DNA of 64,000 nucleotides, taken from NCBI RefSeq assembly GCF_006440775.1, contig NZ_VFTZ01000001.1, positions 482,876 through 546,875 of the forward strand. The letters are read 5' to 3'. Positions 1 through 9,427 of this stretch are shown piece after piece. Each line of letters begins with the position of its first letter. Position 1 is the stretch's first letter. The notes under the pieces were generated by a model. The model made no database searches. It was not told the origin of the DNA and was given only the letters and a program-made list of their open reading frames with translations. Made by a program: the position numbers and the translations under genes. Origin of the DNA: Mesorhizobium sp. B2-7-2. Lineage in GTDB: Bacteria > Pseudomonadota > Alphaproteobacteria > Rhizobiales > Rhizobiaceae.

Positions 1-1267
1 TCTCGAAGTCGCGCTTGATCAGCGTGCGCACCTTCTGCGCCTGCAGATAGTAAGCGTCGTAATAGCCCGCCGACAGCACATACGTGCCGATCATGATGCG
101 CCGCTTGACCTCGCGGCCGAAACCGGCGGCGCGGGTCTTCTCATACATGTCGACGATATCCTTGCCGGGCACGCGCAGGCCGTAGCGCACGCCGTCATAG
201 CGGGCGAGATTCGACGAAGCCTCGGCAGGAGCCACGATATAGTAGGCCGGCAAGGCATATTTGGTGTGCGGCAGGGAGATGTCGACGATTTCCGCGCCGG
301 CGTCCTTCAGCCAGGCGATGCCTTTCTGCCAGAGCGACTCGATGTCTTCCGGCATGCCGTCGACACGATACTCCTTCGGAATACCGACCTTCATGCCCTT
401 GATCGGCTTGCCGATCGCCGCCTCATAGTCCGGCACCGGACGGTCGACCGAGGTCGTGTCCTTCGGATCGACGGAGGCCATCGACTTCAGCAGGATGGCG
501 GCGTCGCGCACATCGCGCGCGATGGGGCCGGCCTGATCGAGGGAGGAAGCGAAGGCGACGATGCCCCAGCGCGAGCAGCGCCCGTAAGTCGGTTTGATGC
601 CGACCGTGCCGGTCAAGGCGGCTGGCTGGCGGATCGAGCCGCCGGTATCGGTGGCGGTGGCACCTGCGCAAAGGAAGGCGGCCACCGACGAAGCCGACCC
701 GCCCGACGAGCCGCCCGGCACCAGCTGGGCGTTGTCCAAGGTCCGCGCCGTCTTCGTGCCGCCGGCGGGCACAAAGCCGCCATCGCCCTGATGCGTCGTC
801 GGCATGACGACCGTATCGACACGCGAGCGTCGCCACGGATTGATCACCGGGCCGTAATAGGAGGTCTCGTTGGACGAGCCCATGGCGAACTCGTCCATGT
901 TGAGCTTGCCGAGCATGACGGCGCCGTCGGCCCACAGATTGCTCGTAACGGTCGACTCGTAGTGCGGCTTGAAGCCGTCCAGCACGTGGCTACAGGCCTG
1001 GGTGTGGATGCCTTCGGTGGCGAACAGGTCCTTGATGCCGAGCGGAATGCCTTCCAGCGCGCCGCCCTCGCCCGTGGCGAGCCTGGCATCGGAAGCCTTG
1101 GCCATGTCGCGCGCCTTGTCGGCGGTCACAGTCACATAGGCATTGAGCACCGGATTGGCGCGATCGATCGCCGCGAGATAGGCCTCGGTGATCTCGGCCG
1201 CGGTGATCTCCTTGCCGCGCAGCTTGGCGCGGGCCTCGGAAATGGTGAGATGGGTGAGATCGCTCAT
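1..1267 (-). CDS. gatA: Glu/Asp-tRNA(Gln/Asn) amidotransferase subunit A, 3' end cut by window edge
   Basis: GatA is the glutaminase subunit of GatCAB, which releases ammonia from glutamine to amidate Glu-tRNA(Gln) or Asp-tRNA(Asn) in the cytoplasm. About 422 residues are present and the C-terminus lies beyond base 1. The amidase-signature triad is visible: Lys79 in GIPLGIKD, Ser187 in PGGSSGGSA and Ser211 in [10 protein letters not shown]. The 24-residue spacing of the two serines is normal, but Lys79-Ser187 is about 33 residues longer than in characterised GatA because of an extra loop near residues 148-180. The ATG overlaps the stop of the upstream acetyltransferase gene by one base (TGATG), so the two are probably translationally coupled. 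gatC lies just upstream; gatB is not in the window. Confidence 0.96.
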   Translation of the reverse strand, partial: MSDLTHLTISEARAKLRGKEITAAEITEAYLAAIDRANPVLNAYVTVTADKARDMAKASDARLATGEGGALEGIPLGIKDLFATEGIHTQACSHVLDGFKPHYESTVTSNLWADGAVMLGKLNMDEFAMGSSNETSYYGPVINPWRRSRVDTVVMPTTHQGDGGFVPAGGTKTARTLDNAQLVPGGSSGGSASSVAAFLCAGATATDTGGSIRQPAALTGTVGIKPTYGRCSRWGIVAFASSLDQAGPIARDVRDAAILLKSMASVDPKDTTSVDRPVPDYEAAIGKPIKGMKVGIPKEYRVDGMPEDIESLWQKGIAWLKDAGAEIVDISLPHTKYALPAYYIVAPAEASSNLARYDGVRYGLRVPGKDIVDMYEKTRAAGFGREVKRRIMIGTYVLSAGYYDAYYLQAQKVRTLIKRDFE

Positions 1268-1713
1268 CAGGCAAGGCTCTTTTCGTAAGACGCCGACCAT
1301 TCGGAATCGGGATAATCCAGCACCGGTCTGCAACGCGAGAATCCGGCGCGCTCATAGACGGTCCAGGCGGCGGGGTGCCGATCGCCGGTTTCGAGGACCA
1401 GGCGCTTCAGCCCTTCCTGCCGGGCAAGCGCCTCGACACGTGCGACGATTTCGGCGCCGATCTTGCGGCCGCGATGCGAAGGCCGCGTGTACATACGCTT
1501 GACCTCGCCGACCGCATCGTCATGGCGCTTGAGCGCGCCGCAGCCGACGGCAAGGCCGTTGTCGCGGGCGATGAACACCGTCGTGTCCTCGTCGACGGTG
1601 AGATGGTAGCAGTGCTCGGGCGGCGTCAGTTCGAGCAGCGCGGCGTTGAGTTCGGCGACCAGCGCGCGCACGTCGTCCTGCAAAGGTGTCTCGACGGCGA
1701 TCTCGACAGCCAC
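1267..1713 (-). CDS. GNAT-family N-acetyltransferase between gatC and gatA
   Basis: This 148-residue protein is a single GNAT domain. The acetyl-CoA pyrophosphate-binding motif A is visible as [18 protein letters not shown] near residues 77-94, followed by LVLETGDRH and an [10 protein letters not shown] strand-helix close to the C-terminus. It should transfer an acetyl group from acetyl-CoA to an amine, but the sequence does not identify the substrate. The gene starts 3 bp after gatC and its stop overlaps the gatA start by one base, so it is cotranscribed with gatCA. Whether it acts on the amidotransferase, on tRNA or on something unrelated cannot be told from the sequence. Confidence 0.9.
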   Translation of the reverse strand: MAVEIAVETPLQDDVRALVAELNAALLELTPPEHCYHLTVDEDTTVFIARDNGLAVGCGALKRHDDAVGEVKRMYTRPSHRGRKIGAEIVARVEALARQEGLKRLVLETGDRHPAAWTVYERAGFSRCRPVLDYPDSEWSASYEKSLA

Positions 1714-1716
1714 GCT

Positions 1717-2004
1717 CTACTCCACCACCTTCGGAACGAGGAAGAAATTCTCTTCCGTCGCCGGCGCGTTGGCGACGATGTCGGCGGCCTTGTTGCCGTC
1801 GGTGACGGCATCCTGGCGCTTCTTCATCTCCATCGGCGTGACCGAGGTCATCGGCTCGACGCCCGAAACATCGACCTCGTTCAATTGCTCGACGAAGCCG
1901 AGGATGGCGTTCAATTCGCCGGTCATGCGCTCGGCGTCCTCCTCGCTCACCGCTATGCGGGCAAGGTGCGCGACGCGCTTCACGGTCTGAAGATCAACGG
2001 ACAT
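1717..2004 (-). CDS. gatC: Glu/Asp-tRNA(Gln/Asn) amidotransferase subunit C
   Basis: GatC is the small stabilising subunit that wraps around GatA and bridges it to GatB. The 95-residue product has the family hallmarks: an N-terminal helix with [20 protein letters not shown], the central [21 protein letters not shown] segment and a C-terminal FFLVPKVVE tail. Length is normal for the family. It is the first gene of the minus-strand gatC-GNAT-gatA group; the ATG at 2004 follows about 215 bp of non-coding DNA that probably holds the promoter. Confidence 0.97.
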   Translation of the reverse strand: MSVDLQTVKRVAHLARIAVSEEDAERMTGELNAILGFVEQLNEVDVSGVEPMTSVTPMEMKKRQDAVTDGNKAADIVANAPATEENFFLVPKVVE

Positions 2005-2220
2005 GTTCTATCGCCTCGGGAAAACCAGTTCGGGCTATAGCGGCGCGGCGCTCAGCGTGCAACACGGATCATGCCGGTTCCATCGCCACGCGGTCGCTCC
2101 CCGGGGCGCTTACGCGGCAATGCCACGCCCTCGCAGTGATAATGGCTGCCACGGTTTGCCGGCCTGTCTGCAGCGTATCTTTCCTGGCTTGGGAGCAGAG
2201 CTCTTCCGACGCAAAGAAAC

Positions 2221-2928
2221 CTAGATCGTGATCGCCTTGCCGATGTCCGGCAGCGCCACGTTTACGCCCGAGCCTTCCATGCCGGCGACGAACTTGTCGG
2301 CGGTCTGGTCGATCATCGAGAAGGTGCCGAAATGGCAGGGAACGACCGTATCGAAGCCGAAGAAGCGGCGGCAGGCAAGGGCCGCCACGGCGCCGCCCAT
2401 GGTGAAGCGGTCGCCGATCGGCACGATGCCGATCTTCGGTTCGTGCAACTCGTTGATCAGCCCCATGTCGGAGAAGATGTCGGTGTCGCCCATGTGGTAA
2501 AGCGTCTTGTCCTCGGGAAAGTGCAGGACAAGCCCGCCCGGATTGCCGAGATAGGTGTTCGTGCCGCCTTCGCCGCCGAAGGAGGACGAGTGCAGCGCCT
2601 GGACGAAGGTCGTGGTGAACGGCCCGCAATCGACGGTGCCGCCGATATTGCCCGGATTGATCTTGTCGCCGCTGACGCCCTGGCCGACGAGGTACATGCA
2701 GATCTCGAAATTGGCGACCAGCATGGCGCCGCTTTTCTTCAGCACTTCGACCGCGCCGCTGACATGGTCGTTATGGCCGTGGGTCAGGAGCACGTGGGTC
2801 ACGCCTTCCGCCGGTCCTTCCCAGTCGCCCGTCCAGGACGGATTGCCGACCAGATAGGGGTCGATGAGAATGGTGGCGTCCTTGGTCTCGACGCGGAATG
2901 CCGAATGCCCGTACCATGTCAGTTTCAT
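2221..2928 (-). CDS. metal-dependent hydrolase, MBL fold (UPF0173 type)
   Basis: This 235-residue protein has a metallo-beta-lactamase fold. The metal-binding signature THGHNDH sits near residue 50, with a later GDTD motif and a conserved VVPCHFGTF histidine. It matches the UPF0173 group of small hydrolases, whose physiological substrate is unknown. An upstream in-frame GTG-type start would add 17 residues, but the ATG at 2928 is preceded by a good GAGGAAAG ribosome-binding site and begins the conserved MKLTWYGHSAF motif. It is transcribed divergently from ruvX. Confidence 0.92.
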   Translation of the reverse strand: MKLTWYGHSAFRVETKDATILIDPYLVGNPSWTGDWEGPAEGVTHVLLTHGHNDHVSGAVEVLKKSGAMLVANFEICMYLVGQGVSGDKINPGNIGGTVDCGPFTTTFVQALHSSSFGGEGGTNTYLGNPGGLVLHFPEDKTLYHMGDTDIFSDMGLINELHEPKIGIVPIGDRFTMGGAVAALACRRFFGFDTVVPCHFGTFSMIDQTADKFVAGMEGSGVNVALPDIGKAITI

Positions 2929-3044
2929 GAACGCTTTCCTCGATTTCTCCGTTGCCGGAAGATAGAACGCTAGTCGCAAATTGAAAGTGGCGCCCTCCTC
3001 CTACACGTCAAAAGGATGTGACGCCTGGATATCAGGAAAAGCCG

Positions 3045-3527
3045 TTGGGCATTATTTCAATCGAGGAACTGCCGGCGCGGCTTGCCGGCGGCAAGACGCT
3101 CGCCGGGCTCGATCTCGGCGACAAGACGATCGGCGTGGCGGTTTCCGATCGCGGGCTGTCCTTCGCCCATCCGCGCCCGGTCATCCTGCGCAGGAAATTT
3201 TCGCTGGATGCCGCCCAATTGCTCGCTCAGCTCGACAAGGACAATGTCGGCGCCTTCGTGCTCGGCCTTCCGGTCAACATGGACGGCTCGGAAGGACCCC
3301 GAGCGCAAAAATCCCGCGCCTTTGTCCGCAACATGGCGCCGCTTTCCGACCTGCCCTTCGTGCTGTGGGACGAGCGGCTGTCGACGGTTGCGGCCGAGCG
3401 GACACTGATCGAGATGGATTTCTCGCGCAAGAAGCGCGCCGGCAAGATCGATTCGGCGGCCGCCGCCTTTATTCTGCAGGGAGCCTTGGACCGGCTTCAG
3501 TCGCTGGGCCGAGCCGATCGGGGCTGA
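3045..3527 (+). CDS. ruvX: putative pre-16S rRNA nuclease / Holliday junction resolvase-like YqgF
   Basis: RuvX/YqgF has an RNase H-like fold and is implicated in 16S rRNA 5'-end maturation, with a proposed Holliday-junction role. The catalytic Asp lies in [17 protein letters not shown], followed by [11 protein letters not shown] and the DERLSTVAA motif; [10 protein letters not shown] carries the final acidic residue. I chose the TTG at 3045, which gives 160 residues (normal length) and has AGGA seven bases upstream. A GTG at 3018 in the same frame would add nine residues but has its purine run too close. The last 59 bp overlap the convergent membrane-protein gene. Confidence 0.92.
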   Translation: MGIISIEELPARLAGGKTLAGLDLGDKTIGVAVSDRGLSFAHPRPVILRRKFSLDAAQLLAQLDKDNVGAFVLGLPVNMDGSEGPRAQKSRAFVRNMAPLSDLPFVLWDERLSTVAAERTLIEMDFSRKKRAGKIDSAAAAFILQGALDRLQSLGRADRG

Positions 3528-3810
3528 TATCGCCGTGCCGGCGCTGTCTGATCCATTCGGCGATGTTGCGCCGGCGCCGGAAGGTCCAAAGCCCCATGAG
3601 CAGGAAAAAATCGAAAACGCAGGTCCGCGCTACCATGCCCGGAATGATCGCCGGATCGACGCCGAGCATCTGGCCGTAGAGCTGGAAAGCGAAATCGTGC
3701 ACCTGTCGGCTCAGCATCGCATAGCCGAAATTCATGTCGTTGGCCGACAGGAAGAACCATCCCCAAAAGATGGCCATCGGAGCAGCCCAGAGCGTGAATA
3801 TCGTGCGCAT
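3469..3810 (-). CDS. small membrane protein, resembles DUF6105
   Basis: A 113-residue protein with an N-terminal hydrophobic segment ([19 protein letters not shown]), a second one around [13 protein letters not shown] and a basic, Arg-rich C-terminus ([14 protein letters not shown]), indicating two membrane passes with a cytoplasmic tail. I recognise it only as similar to the uncharacterised DUF6105 proteins of rhizobia. Its start overlaps the stop of the upstream membrane-protein gene by one base, so the two probably form an operon. Its 3' end overlaps ruvX tail to tail; the last 20 or so residues are low-complexity and may be a poorly conserved extension. Confidence 0.7.
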   Translation of the reverse strand: MRTIFTLWAAPMAIFWGWFFLSANDMNFGYAMLSRQVHDFAFQLYGQMLGVDPAIIPGMVARTCVFDFFLLMGLWTFRRRRNIAEWIRQRRHGDISPDRLGPATEAGPRLPAE

Positions 3811-4400
3811 CAGCGCCTGCCTCCAGGCTTGTTTTCCGGGCGGCCGGATATGCGGGAAAGGAGCGAGCTGTGCGCGGCGCCCATCGCCATGCGCGAGGCG
3901 GCGCGAACATCGCCCTCAGGCAGATTCATTGCGGCGAAGGTGGAGCGGCGTTCAGCCAGCACGGCGATGTAGGAGGCAAGCAGCGCCGTCATTTGGATGG
4001 CGACGATCATGAACAGGCCGTCTACGCCTTGCGCCACGCCGCCGATGAGGATGAGCGAAAGCAGGAAAGATGCCGAGATGAAGGCGATCCGAGCCACGCT
4101 CTCGCCCGCGTCCGGCCTTGCCGCCGCGTTCAGCAGCGTTTCGACGAAGGCCCAGCAGAACAACACCGCGACGATCAACAACGCGATCGAAAGCGGCGCG
4201 ACCACGGCCGCATTTTCAAACTGCGGAAACCGGTTGCCCCGGACGGAGAGGCCAAGCACGCCAAGAGCCGTCGCTATGCCGCGGCTGCCGTCCATGCAGA
4301 CATAGGCAAGCAGGGCGAAAACCACCGCCCAATGCAAGGCCAGAACTGAGCTCAACACGTGCCGCATACGTTTCCCGCTGGCGGAGTTCGGGGAGGTCAT
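3810..4400 (-). CDS. hypothetical membrane protein, four predicted TM helices
   Basis: The product has 196 residues and four clear hydrophobic stretches: SSVLALHWAVVFALLAYVC, VVAPLSIALLIVAVLFCWAF, FISASFLLSLILIGGVA and LFMIVAIQMTALLASYIAV. A soluble tail of about 45 residues follows. No family with known function is recognised. The ATG at 4400 has GGGAAGGG upstream; the longer frame to 4469 lacks a supporting ribosome site. It overlaps the DUF6105-like gene by one base, and the two may work together, but nothing in the sequence says how. Confidence 0.8.
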   Translation of the reverse strand: MTSPNSASGKRMRHVLSSVLALHWAVVFALLAYVCMDGSRGIATALGVLGLSVRGNRFPQFENAAVVAPLSIALLIVAVLFCWAFVETLLNAAARPDAGESVARIAFISASFLLSLILIGGVAQGVDGLFMIVAIQMTALLASYIAVLAERRSTFAAMNLPEGDVRAASRMAMGAAHSSLLSRISGRPENKPGGRR

Positions 4401-4510
4401 GGTTAACCCTTCCCTACTCCAGCAAAGTGGAGAGTGGGCTTTGCAACGGTTCGCCGCAACGGAAACCATTTGTTAAGGTTAACAGCTATCCACAGATCGG
4501 CAATCTGCCT

Positions 4511-4582
4511 CGGAGCATGATGCCGAAAAGTGTAAAGCGGCTTCCGATGACATCCTGCTCTATCTCCTTGATAGAGCAGGAT
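4511..4582. repeat. dispersed rhizobial intergenic element with 13-bp hairpin, probable aidB terminator
   Basis: Bases 4552-4564 and 4570-4582 form a perfect 13-bp stem (ATCCTGCTCTATC) with a five-base loop, and the right arm runs into the aidB stop codon. The adjoining GCATGATGCCGAAAAGTG segment belongs to a family of intergenic elements common in Rhizobiales, and related copies occur elsewhere in this window. On the aidB strand the hairpin sits exactly where a terminator would be, although no clear T-run follows. Confidence 0.7.
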
Positions 4583-6210
4583 CAGGTCACCGGCGGATAG
4601 AGCGTGTCGATGACCATGCGCGCGTCGTGGCGCGAATCGAGCATGCCGTACGTGGTGCGCCACTGGCCGCCGAGCCGCGTTTCGACGAAAGCGTCGGCGA
4701 TCCGCCCTGCCCCCAGCCGGCGAAGCTCCGCCGCCGCGGCCGAAAGCGCCAGCTGTTCGGTGAGCAGGCGCGCCGAACCCTGGTCGGTCGCGGCGACCTG
4801 CATGGCGGCCTTCAGCACGCCGATGGTGCCGCGCCCGCCGGTGCCGAGATCGCGGTCGATGCCGGTCAGCACCTCCTCGAACAGGCCGGGCGCGCGGCCG
4901 AGCACGCGCAGCACGTCGAGCGCCATGACATTGCCAGAGCCCTCCCAGATCGCGTTGACCGGCGCCTCCCGGTAGTAGCGGGCAAGCGGCGCTTCCTCGA
5001 CATAGCCGTTGCCGCCAAGGCATTCCATCGCCTCGTAAAGCAGCTGCGGCGCGATCTTGCAGACCCAGTATTTGACGACAGGCGTCATGGCGCGGGCAAA
5101 GGCCGCCTCGCCGCGATCGCTTGCCGCCTCGTCGAAAGAGCGCGCCAGCCGGAACGACAGCGCCGTGGCCGCGGCGACGTCGAGCGCCATGTCGGCTAGA
5201 ACCCGCTGCATCAGCGGCTGGTCGATCAGGTTGGAGCCGAACACCTGGCGATGGCGCGTGTGATGGACAGCCTCTGCGAGGCCCGCCCGCATCAGCGCCG
5301 ACGAAGCGACCGCGCAGTCGAGCCTGGTCAGCGTCACCATGTCCATGATCGTCTTGACGCCTGCGCCCGGGTCGCCGACCATCTCGCCGATCGCGTTGAC
5401 GAACTCCACCTCCGACGAGGCGTTCGAGCGGTTGCCGAGCTTGTCCTTCAGCCGCTGGAAGCGGAACCCGTTGCCGGAACCGTCGCCCAGGATGCGCGGC
5501 ACGAGGAAGCAGGACAGCCCCTCCGGAACCTGCCCGAGCACCAGGAAGGCATCCGACATCGGCGCCGACATGAACCATTTGTGACCGGTCAACCGATAAA
5601 AACCACTACCGGTACGCTCCGCCTTGGTGGTGTTGGCGCGCACATCGGTGCCGCCCTGCTTCTCGGTCATGCCCATGCCGAGCGTCAGCCCGGTCTTCTG
5701 CACCGGCGGCTTCTGCGCCTGGTCGTATTTGCGCGTCGTCACGCGCGGCGCCCATTCGCGGAAAAGTTTCGGGCTCGCCATCAAGGCCGCCAGCGAGGCG
5801 CTGGTCATGGTGATGGGGCAAAGATGCCCCGTCTCGAGCTCGGCGGTCAGGTAGAAGCGTGCCGCCCTCACCTGATGGCGGCGGCCGATCTCGGCATCGC
5901 CGTTTTCCCATACCGAAGAATGCAGGCCGCCGGCGATCGAGCGGCGCATCAAGGCGTGATAGGCCGGATGATATTCGACAAGATCGAGTCGCCGGCCCTG
6001 GCGGTCATGGGTGCGCAATTTCGGCGTGTCGGTGTTGGCGAGGCGGGCAAGCTCCTGCGCTTCCTGCGTCATCACGAACCGGCCAAGCCCGTCGAGATCC
6101 TTGCGCACGGGGTCGGAAAAACGCTCGGCTAGCTGGATGAGCAACGGATCGCCCCGCCATGCATTGCCGCCGGCCAACGGCGGCGGCTGGTTGATCACCT
6201 CGTCGGTCAC
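4582..6210 (-). CDS. aidB: acyl-CoA dehydrogenase-like protein, AidB family
   Basis: AidB is a flavoprotein of the acyl-CoA dehydrogenase superfamily linked to the adaptive response to alkylating agents; its true substrate is unresolved. The 542-residue product carries GLTLGMGMTEKQGGTDVRAN, the flavin-contact region YRLTGHKWFMSAPMSDAF and ECLGGNGYVEE near the C-terminus, all typical of AidB. A TTG at 6216 is possible, but the GTG at 6210 has AAGGA six bases upstream. A perfect 16-bp tandem duplication (6211-6226 and 6227-6242) copies this ribosome site. No ada or alkB neighbours are present and no LexA box was seen upstream. Confidence 0.92.
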   Translation of the reverse strand: MTDEVINQPPPLAGGNAWRGDPLLIQLAERFSDPVRKDLDGLGRFVMTQEAQELARLANTDTPKLRTHDRQGRRLDLVEYHPAYHALMRRSIAGGLHSSVWENGDAEIGRRHQVRAARFYLTAELETGHLCPITMTSASLAALMASPKLFREWAPRVTTRKYDQAQKPPVQKTGLTLGMGMTEKQGGTDVRANTTKAERTGSGFYRLTGHKWFMSAPMSDAFLVLGQVPEGLSCFLVPRILGDGSGNGFRFQRLKDKLGNRSNASSEVEFVNAIGEMVGDPGAGVKTIMDMVTLTRLDCAVASSALMRAGLAEAVHHTRHRQVFGSNLIDQPLMQRVLADMALDVAAATALSFRLARSFDEAASDRGEAAFARAMTPVVKYWVCKIAPQLLYEAMECLGGNGYVEEAPLARYYREAPVNAIWEGSGNVMALDVLRVLGRAPGLFEEVLTGIDRDLGTGGRGTIGVLKAAMQVAATDQGSARLLTEQLALSAAAAELRRLGAGRIADAFVETRLGGQWRTTYGMLDSRHDARMVIDTLYPPVT

Positions 6211-6242
6211 GCCCAATCCTTCAGTTGCCCAATCCTTCAGTT
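6211..6242. repeat. perfect 16-bp tandem duplication over the aidB translation start
   Basis: GCCCAATCCTTCAGTT occurs twice with no spacer, at 6211-6226 and 6227-6242. On the aidB strand each copy contains AAGGATTGGGC, so the ribosome-binding site and a TTG codon are both duplicated immediately upstream of the GTG start. Confidence 0.85.
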
Positions 6243-6411
6243 GGCCGAGAGGTTCTTACCATTTCCAAGCCCGCGGTCGCGAATCCGAAGCCACTGGGGC
6301 CTTATAGCCCAAGCCACGGAAGGCGCGCGACGAAAATACCGGGGAGAACGCCCGCAATCCAAAGCTGGCGCTTGCGGCAGGCCGGACCGCACCCTATAGC
6401 AGCGCCTTGAG

Positions 6412-7377
6412 ATGACCGACGCTTCGTCCCTGCCGCTCTTCCCTCACCGCCATCTTCTGGGCATCCGCGATCTTTCCCCCGCCGATATCGAGCTGTTGCT
6501 CGATCGGGCCGACCAGGCCGTGGCAATCTCGCGGCAATCGGAAAAGAAGACCACGACGCTGCGCGGCCGCACCCAGATCAACCTGTTCTACGAGGCATCG
6601 ACCCGCACGCAATCGTCCTTCGAGCTCGCCGGCAAGCGTCTCGGCGCCGACGTCATGAACATGTCGGTGGCGAGCTCCTCGGTGAAGAAGGGCGAGACGC
6701 TGATCGATACGGCGATGACCCTCAACGCCATGCGGCCCGACATCCTGATCATCCGCCACCAATCGGCGGGCGCGGCTGCGCTGCTGGCCCAGAAGGTCGG
6801 CTGCTCGGTGGTCAATGCCGGCGACGGCGCGCATGAGCACCCGACGCAGGCGCTGCTCGATGCGCTGACCATCCGCCGCGCCAAGGGGCCGCTGTCGAAG
6901 CTGATCGTGGCGATCTGCGGCGACATCCTGCATTCGCGCGTCGCCCGCTCCAACATCATACTTCTGAACGCGCTCGGCGCGCAGGTGCGCGTCGTCGCGC
7001 CCTCGACATTGCTGCCCTCCGGCATCGACAGGATGGGCGTCATCGTGTCGCGCTCGATGGCCGACGGCCTGAAGGATGCCGACGTGGTGATGATGCTTCG
7101 CCTGCAGCGCGAGCGCATGGAAGGCGCTTTCGTGCCCTCGATCCGCGAATATTTCCGCTATTTCGGCCTTGATGCCGAGAAGCTGAAAGCCGCCAAGGAC
7201 GATGCGCTGGTCATGCATCCCGGCCCGATGAACCGCGGCGTCGAGATCGCCTCCGAGATCGCAGACGGACCGCAAAGCGTTATCCAGGAACAGGTCGAGA
7301 TGGGGGTCGCCGTGCGCATGGCGGTCATGGAAGCGCTGCTTGATCCGCGCCGCAACCATGAAGGGCGCGGCGCATGA
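6412..7377 (+). CDS. pyrB: aspartate carbamoyltransferase catalytic chain
   Basis: PyrB condenses carbamoyl phosphate with aspartate in the second step of pyrimidine synthesis. The 321-residue protein has the carbamoyl-phosphate loop STRTQSSFE near residue 63, [10 protein letters not shown] around residues 142-151 and [10 protein letters not shown] near residue 276. Length is normal for the catalytic chain. The last four bases overlap the pyrC-like gene (ATGA), consistent with a complex between the two proteins as in the Pseudomonas-type ATCase, where an inactive dihydroorotase-like subunit supports the enzyme. Confidence 0.97.
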   Translation: MTDASSLPLFPHRHLLGIRDLSPADIELLLDRADQAVAISRQSEKKTTTLRGRTQINLFYEASTRTQSSFELAGKRLGADVMNMSVASSSVKKGETLIDTAMTLNAMRPDILIIRHQSAGAAALLAQKVGCSVVNAGDGAHEHPTQALLDALTIRRAKGPLSKLIVAICGDILHSRVARSNIILLNALGAQVRVVAPSTLLPSGIDRMGVIVSRSMADGLKDADVVMMLRLQRERMEGAFVPSIREYFRYFGLDAEKLKAAKDDALVMHPGPMNRGVEIASEIADGPQSVIQEQVEMGVAVRMAVMEALLDPRRNHEGRGA

Positions 7378-8660
7378 GCGTGACCGTCTTCAGCAAGGCG
7401 CACGTTGTCGACCCCTCGCGCGGCGTCGACGAGATCGGCAGCGTCATCGTCGACGGCCGCAAGATCGTCGCGGCCGGAAAAGCCGCATTGAACCAGGGCG
7501 TGCCGGAAGGCGCCACCGTCGTCGACTGCGCCGGCAAGACGATCATTCCGGGCCTAGTCGACGCGCGCGTCTTCATCGGCGAACCAGGCGGCGAGCATCG
7601 CGAGACCATCGCCTCGGCGAGCGTCGCCGCGGCGGCGGGCGGCGTCACCTCCATCGTCATGATGCCGGATACCGATCCCGTGATCGACAATGTCGCGCTG
7701 GTCGAATTCGTGCTGCGCACGGCGCGCGACACCGCTAGCGTCAACATCTTCCCGGCGGCAGCGATCACCAAGGGCCTCGAAGGCCGCGAGATGACCGAGT
7801 TCGGCCTGCTGCGCGAGGCCGGCGCCGTCGCCTACACCGACGGCCGCCACACGATCGCCAATGCGCTGGTAATGCGCCGGGCGCTGACCTACGCGCGCGA
7901 TTTCGGCGGTGTCATCGCGCACGAAACGCAAGATGCCAACCTCGCCTCGTCCGGCGTGATGAACGAAGGGCTCTATGCGAGCTGGCTCGGCCTGTCGGGC
8001 ATTCCGCGCGAGGCGGAGCTGATCCCGCTCGAACGCGACCTGGCGCTGGCCCGGCTGACCGGCGGCGCCTATCACGCGGCAAAAATCTCGTCGGCGATGG
8101 CAGCCGGCGCGGTGGACCGGGCAAAGACGGACGGCGCCAATGTCACGGCCGGGGTCGCCATCCACAATCTGTCGCTCAACGAGAACGACGTCGGCGAATA
8201 CCGCACCTTCTTCCGGCTGACCCCGCCCCTGCGCGCCGAGGACGACCGGCTGGCGATGATCGAGGCGATCAAGGACGGCACGATCGACATCATCGTCTCC
8301 TCGCATGACCCGCAGGACGTCGACACCAAGCGCCTGCCCTTCGCCGACGCCGCCGCCGGCGCCATCGGGCTGGAGACGCTGCTTGGCGCTGCGCTTCGGC
8401 TCTACCACAATGGCGACGTGCCGTTGCTCAGGCTGATCGAGACGCTGTCCACGGCGCCGGCCAGACTGTTCGGCCTGCCGGGCGGCACGCTGAAGCCGGG
8501 CGCACCGGCCGACGTCGCGGTCGTCGATCTCGACGCGCCGTGGATCGTCAGCGAGAGCGGTCTGCGCTCACGCTCGAAGAACACCTGTTTCGAGGGCGCG
8601 CGCCTGCAGGGCAAGGTCCTGCAGACGATGGTCGCGGGCCGCACGGTGTTTTCCGCATAA
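7374..8660 (+). CDS. pyrC: dihydroorotase-like protein lacking zinc ligands (pseudo-DHOase, ATCase partner)
   Basis: The 428-residue amidohydrolase-fold protein aligns with class I dihydroorotases. The metal-binding DxHxHxREPG motif is replaced by [10 protein letters not shown] (residues 63-72), so both His ligands are lost (Arg65, Phe67). The catalytic Asp of the usual TDHAPH motif is replaced in SSHDPQD by Ser310. The HETQD region and the C-terminal [20 protein letters not shown] remain. These changes match the known inactive PyrC' subunits that assemble with PyrB, and that is the likely role here. It overlaps pyrB by four bases. If so, the active dihydroorotase must be encoded elsewhere in the genome. 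Confidence 0.9.
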   Translation: MSVTVFSKAHVVDPSRGVDEIGSVIVDGRKIVAAGKAALNQGVPEGATVVDCAGKTIIPGLVDARVFIGEPGGEHRETIASASVAAAAGGVTSIVMMPDTDPVIDNVALVEFVLRTARDTASVNIFPAAAITKGLEGREMTEFGLLREAGAVAYTDGRHTIANALVMRRALTYARDFGGVIAHETQDANLASSGVMNEGLYASWLGLSGIPREAELIPLERDLALARLTGGAYHAAKISSAMAAGAVDRAKTDGANVTAGVAIHNLSLNENDVGEYRTFFRLTPPLRAEDDRLAMIEAIKDGTIDIIVSSHDPQDVDTKRLPFADAAAGAIGLETLLGAALRLYHNGDVPLLRLIETLSTAPARLFGLPGGTLKPGAPADVAVVDLDAPWIVSESGLRSRSKNTCFEGARLQGKVLQTMVAGRTVFSA

Positions 8661-8845
8661 GCCACCGCATCGCTTGAGTCCTGGTGAGTCTGCCCGGCAT
8701 TGACTTGCTTGGCGAACCCTCCCGACTCTACCATTATGATAAATTCACGCCCAAGAAGGCCAGCACTTGCAAACCATGGTTGCATCGCGCACAGTGTATC
8801 AATCATAGGGCGAACTACCAAAGCGACAGGAAAGATGGGGAAACA

Positions 8846-9427
8846 ATGGGTTACGCGATCGCGCTCGTCTTCGGCTATCTGCTCGGCTCGATCCCGTTCG
8901 GGCTCCTGATCACCCGCGCGGCCGGGCTCGGCGACGTCCGCCAGATCGGCTCCGGCAACATCGGCGCGACCAATGTGCTGAGGACGGGTAACAAGGGCCT
9001 TGCTGCCGCCACGCTGCTGCTCGATGCGCTGAAAGGCACTGCCGCGGTGCTGATCGCCGGACATTTTTCGCCGGACTTCGGACTGTTGGCCGGTTTCGGT
9101 GCCTTTCTCGGCCACCTCTTCCCGGTCTGGCTCGGCTTCAAGGGCGGCAAGGGTGTCGCCACCTATCTCGGCGTGCTGCTTGGCCTTGCCTGGCAAGGCA
9201 TGCTTGTCTTCGCCGTTGTCTGGCTCGCGATGGCCTTCCTGTTCCGCTATTCCTCGCTGGCGGCGCTGGCGGCCGCGGTGGTCGTGCCGATCGCGCTCTA
9301 TTTCATCAGCACACCGCAGATCGCCGGCCTGTTCGCGCTGATGAGCCTGATCGTCTTCATCAAGCACCGCGCCAACATCTCGCGGCTGCTGGCCGGCACC
9401 GAGGACAAGATCGGGGCGAAGGGATGA
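8846..9427 (+). CDS. plsY: acyl-phosphate:glycerol-3-phosphate acyltransferase
   Basis: PlsY transfers an acyl group from acyl-phosphate to glycerol-3-phosphate at the inner membrane, the first step of phospholipid synthesis. The 193-residue protein is multi-pass and shows the three conserved loops: [17 protein letters not shown] and [12 protein letters not shown]. The frame is open upstream to 8684, but the ATG at 8846 follows a purine-rich GGAAAGATGGGG site and gives the normal length. The gene overlaps dprA by four bases (ATGA). Confidence 0.96.
   Translation: MGYAIALVFGYLLGSIPFGLLITRAAGLGDVRQIGSGNIGATNVLRTGNKGLAAATLLLDALKGTAAVLIAGHFSPDFGLLAGFGAFLGHLFPVWLGFKGGKGVATYLGVLLGLAWQGMLVFAVVWLAMAFLFRYSSLAALAAAVVVPIALYFISTPQIAGLFALMSLIVFIKHRANISRLLAGTEDKIGAKG

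Noticed and set aside
4471..4495. TTAAGGTTAAC as a CtrA site near aidB
   Set aside because: The spacing between TTAA half-sites is two bases, not seven, so it does not match the CtrA consensus.
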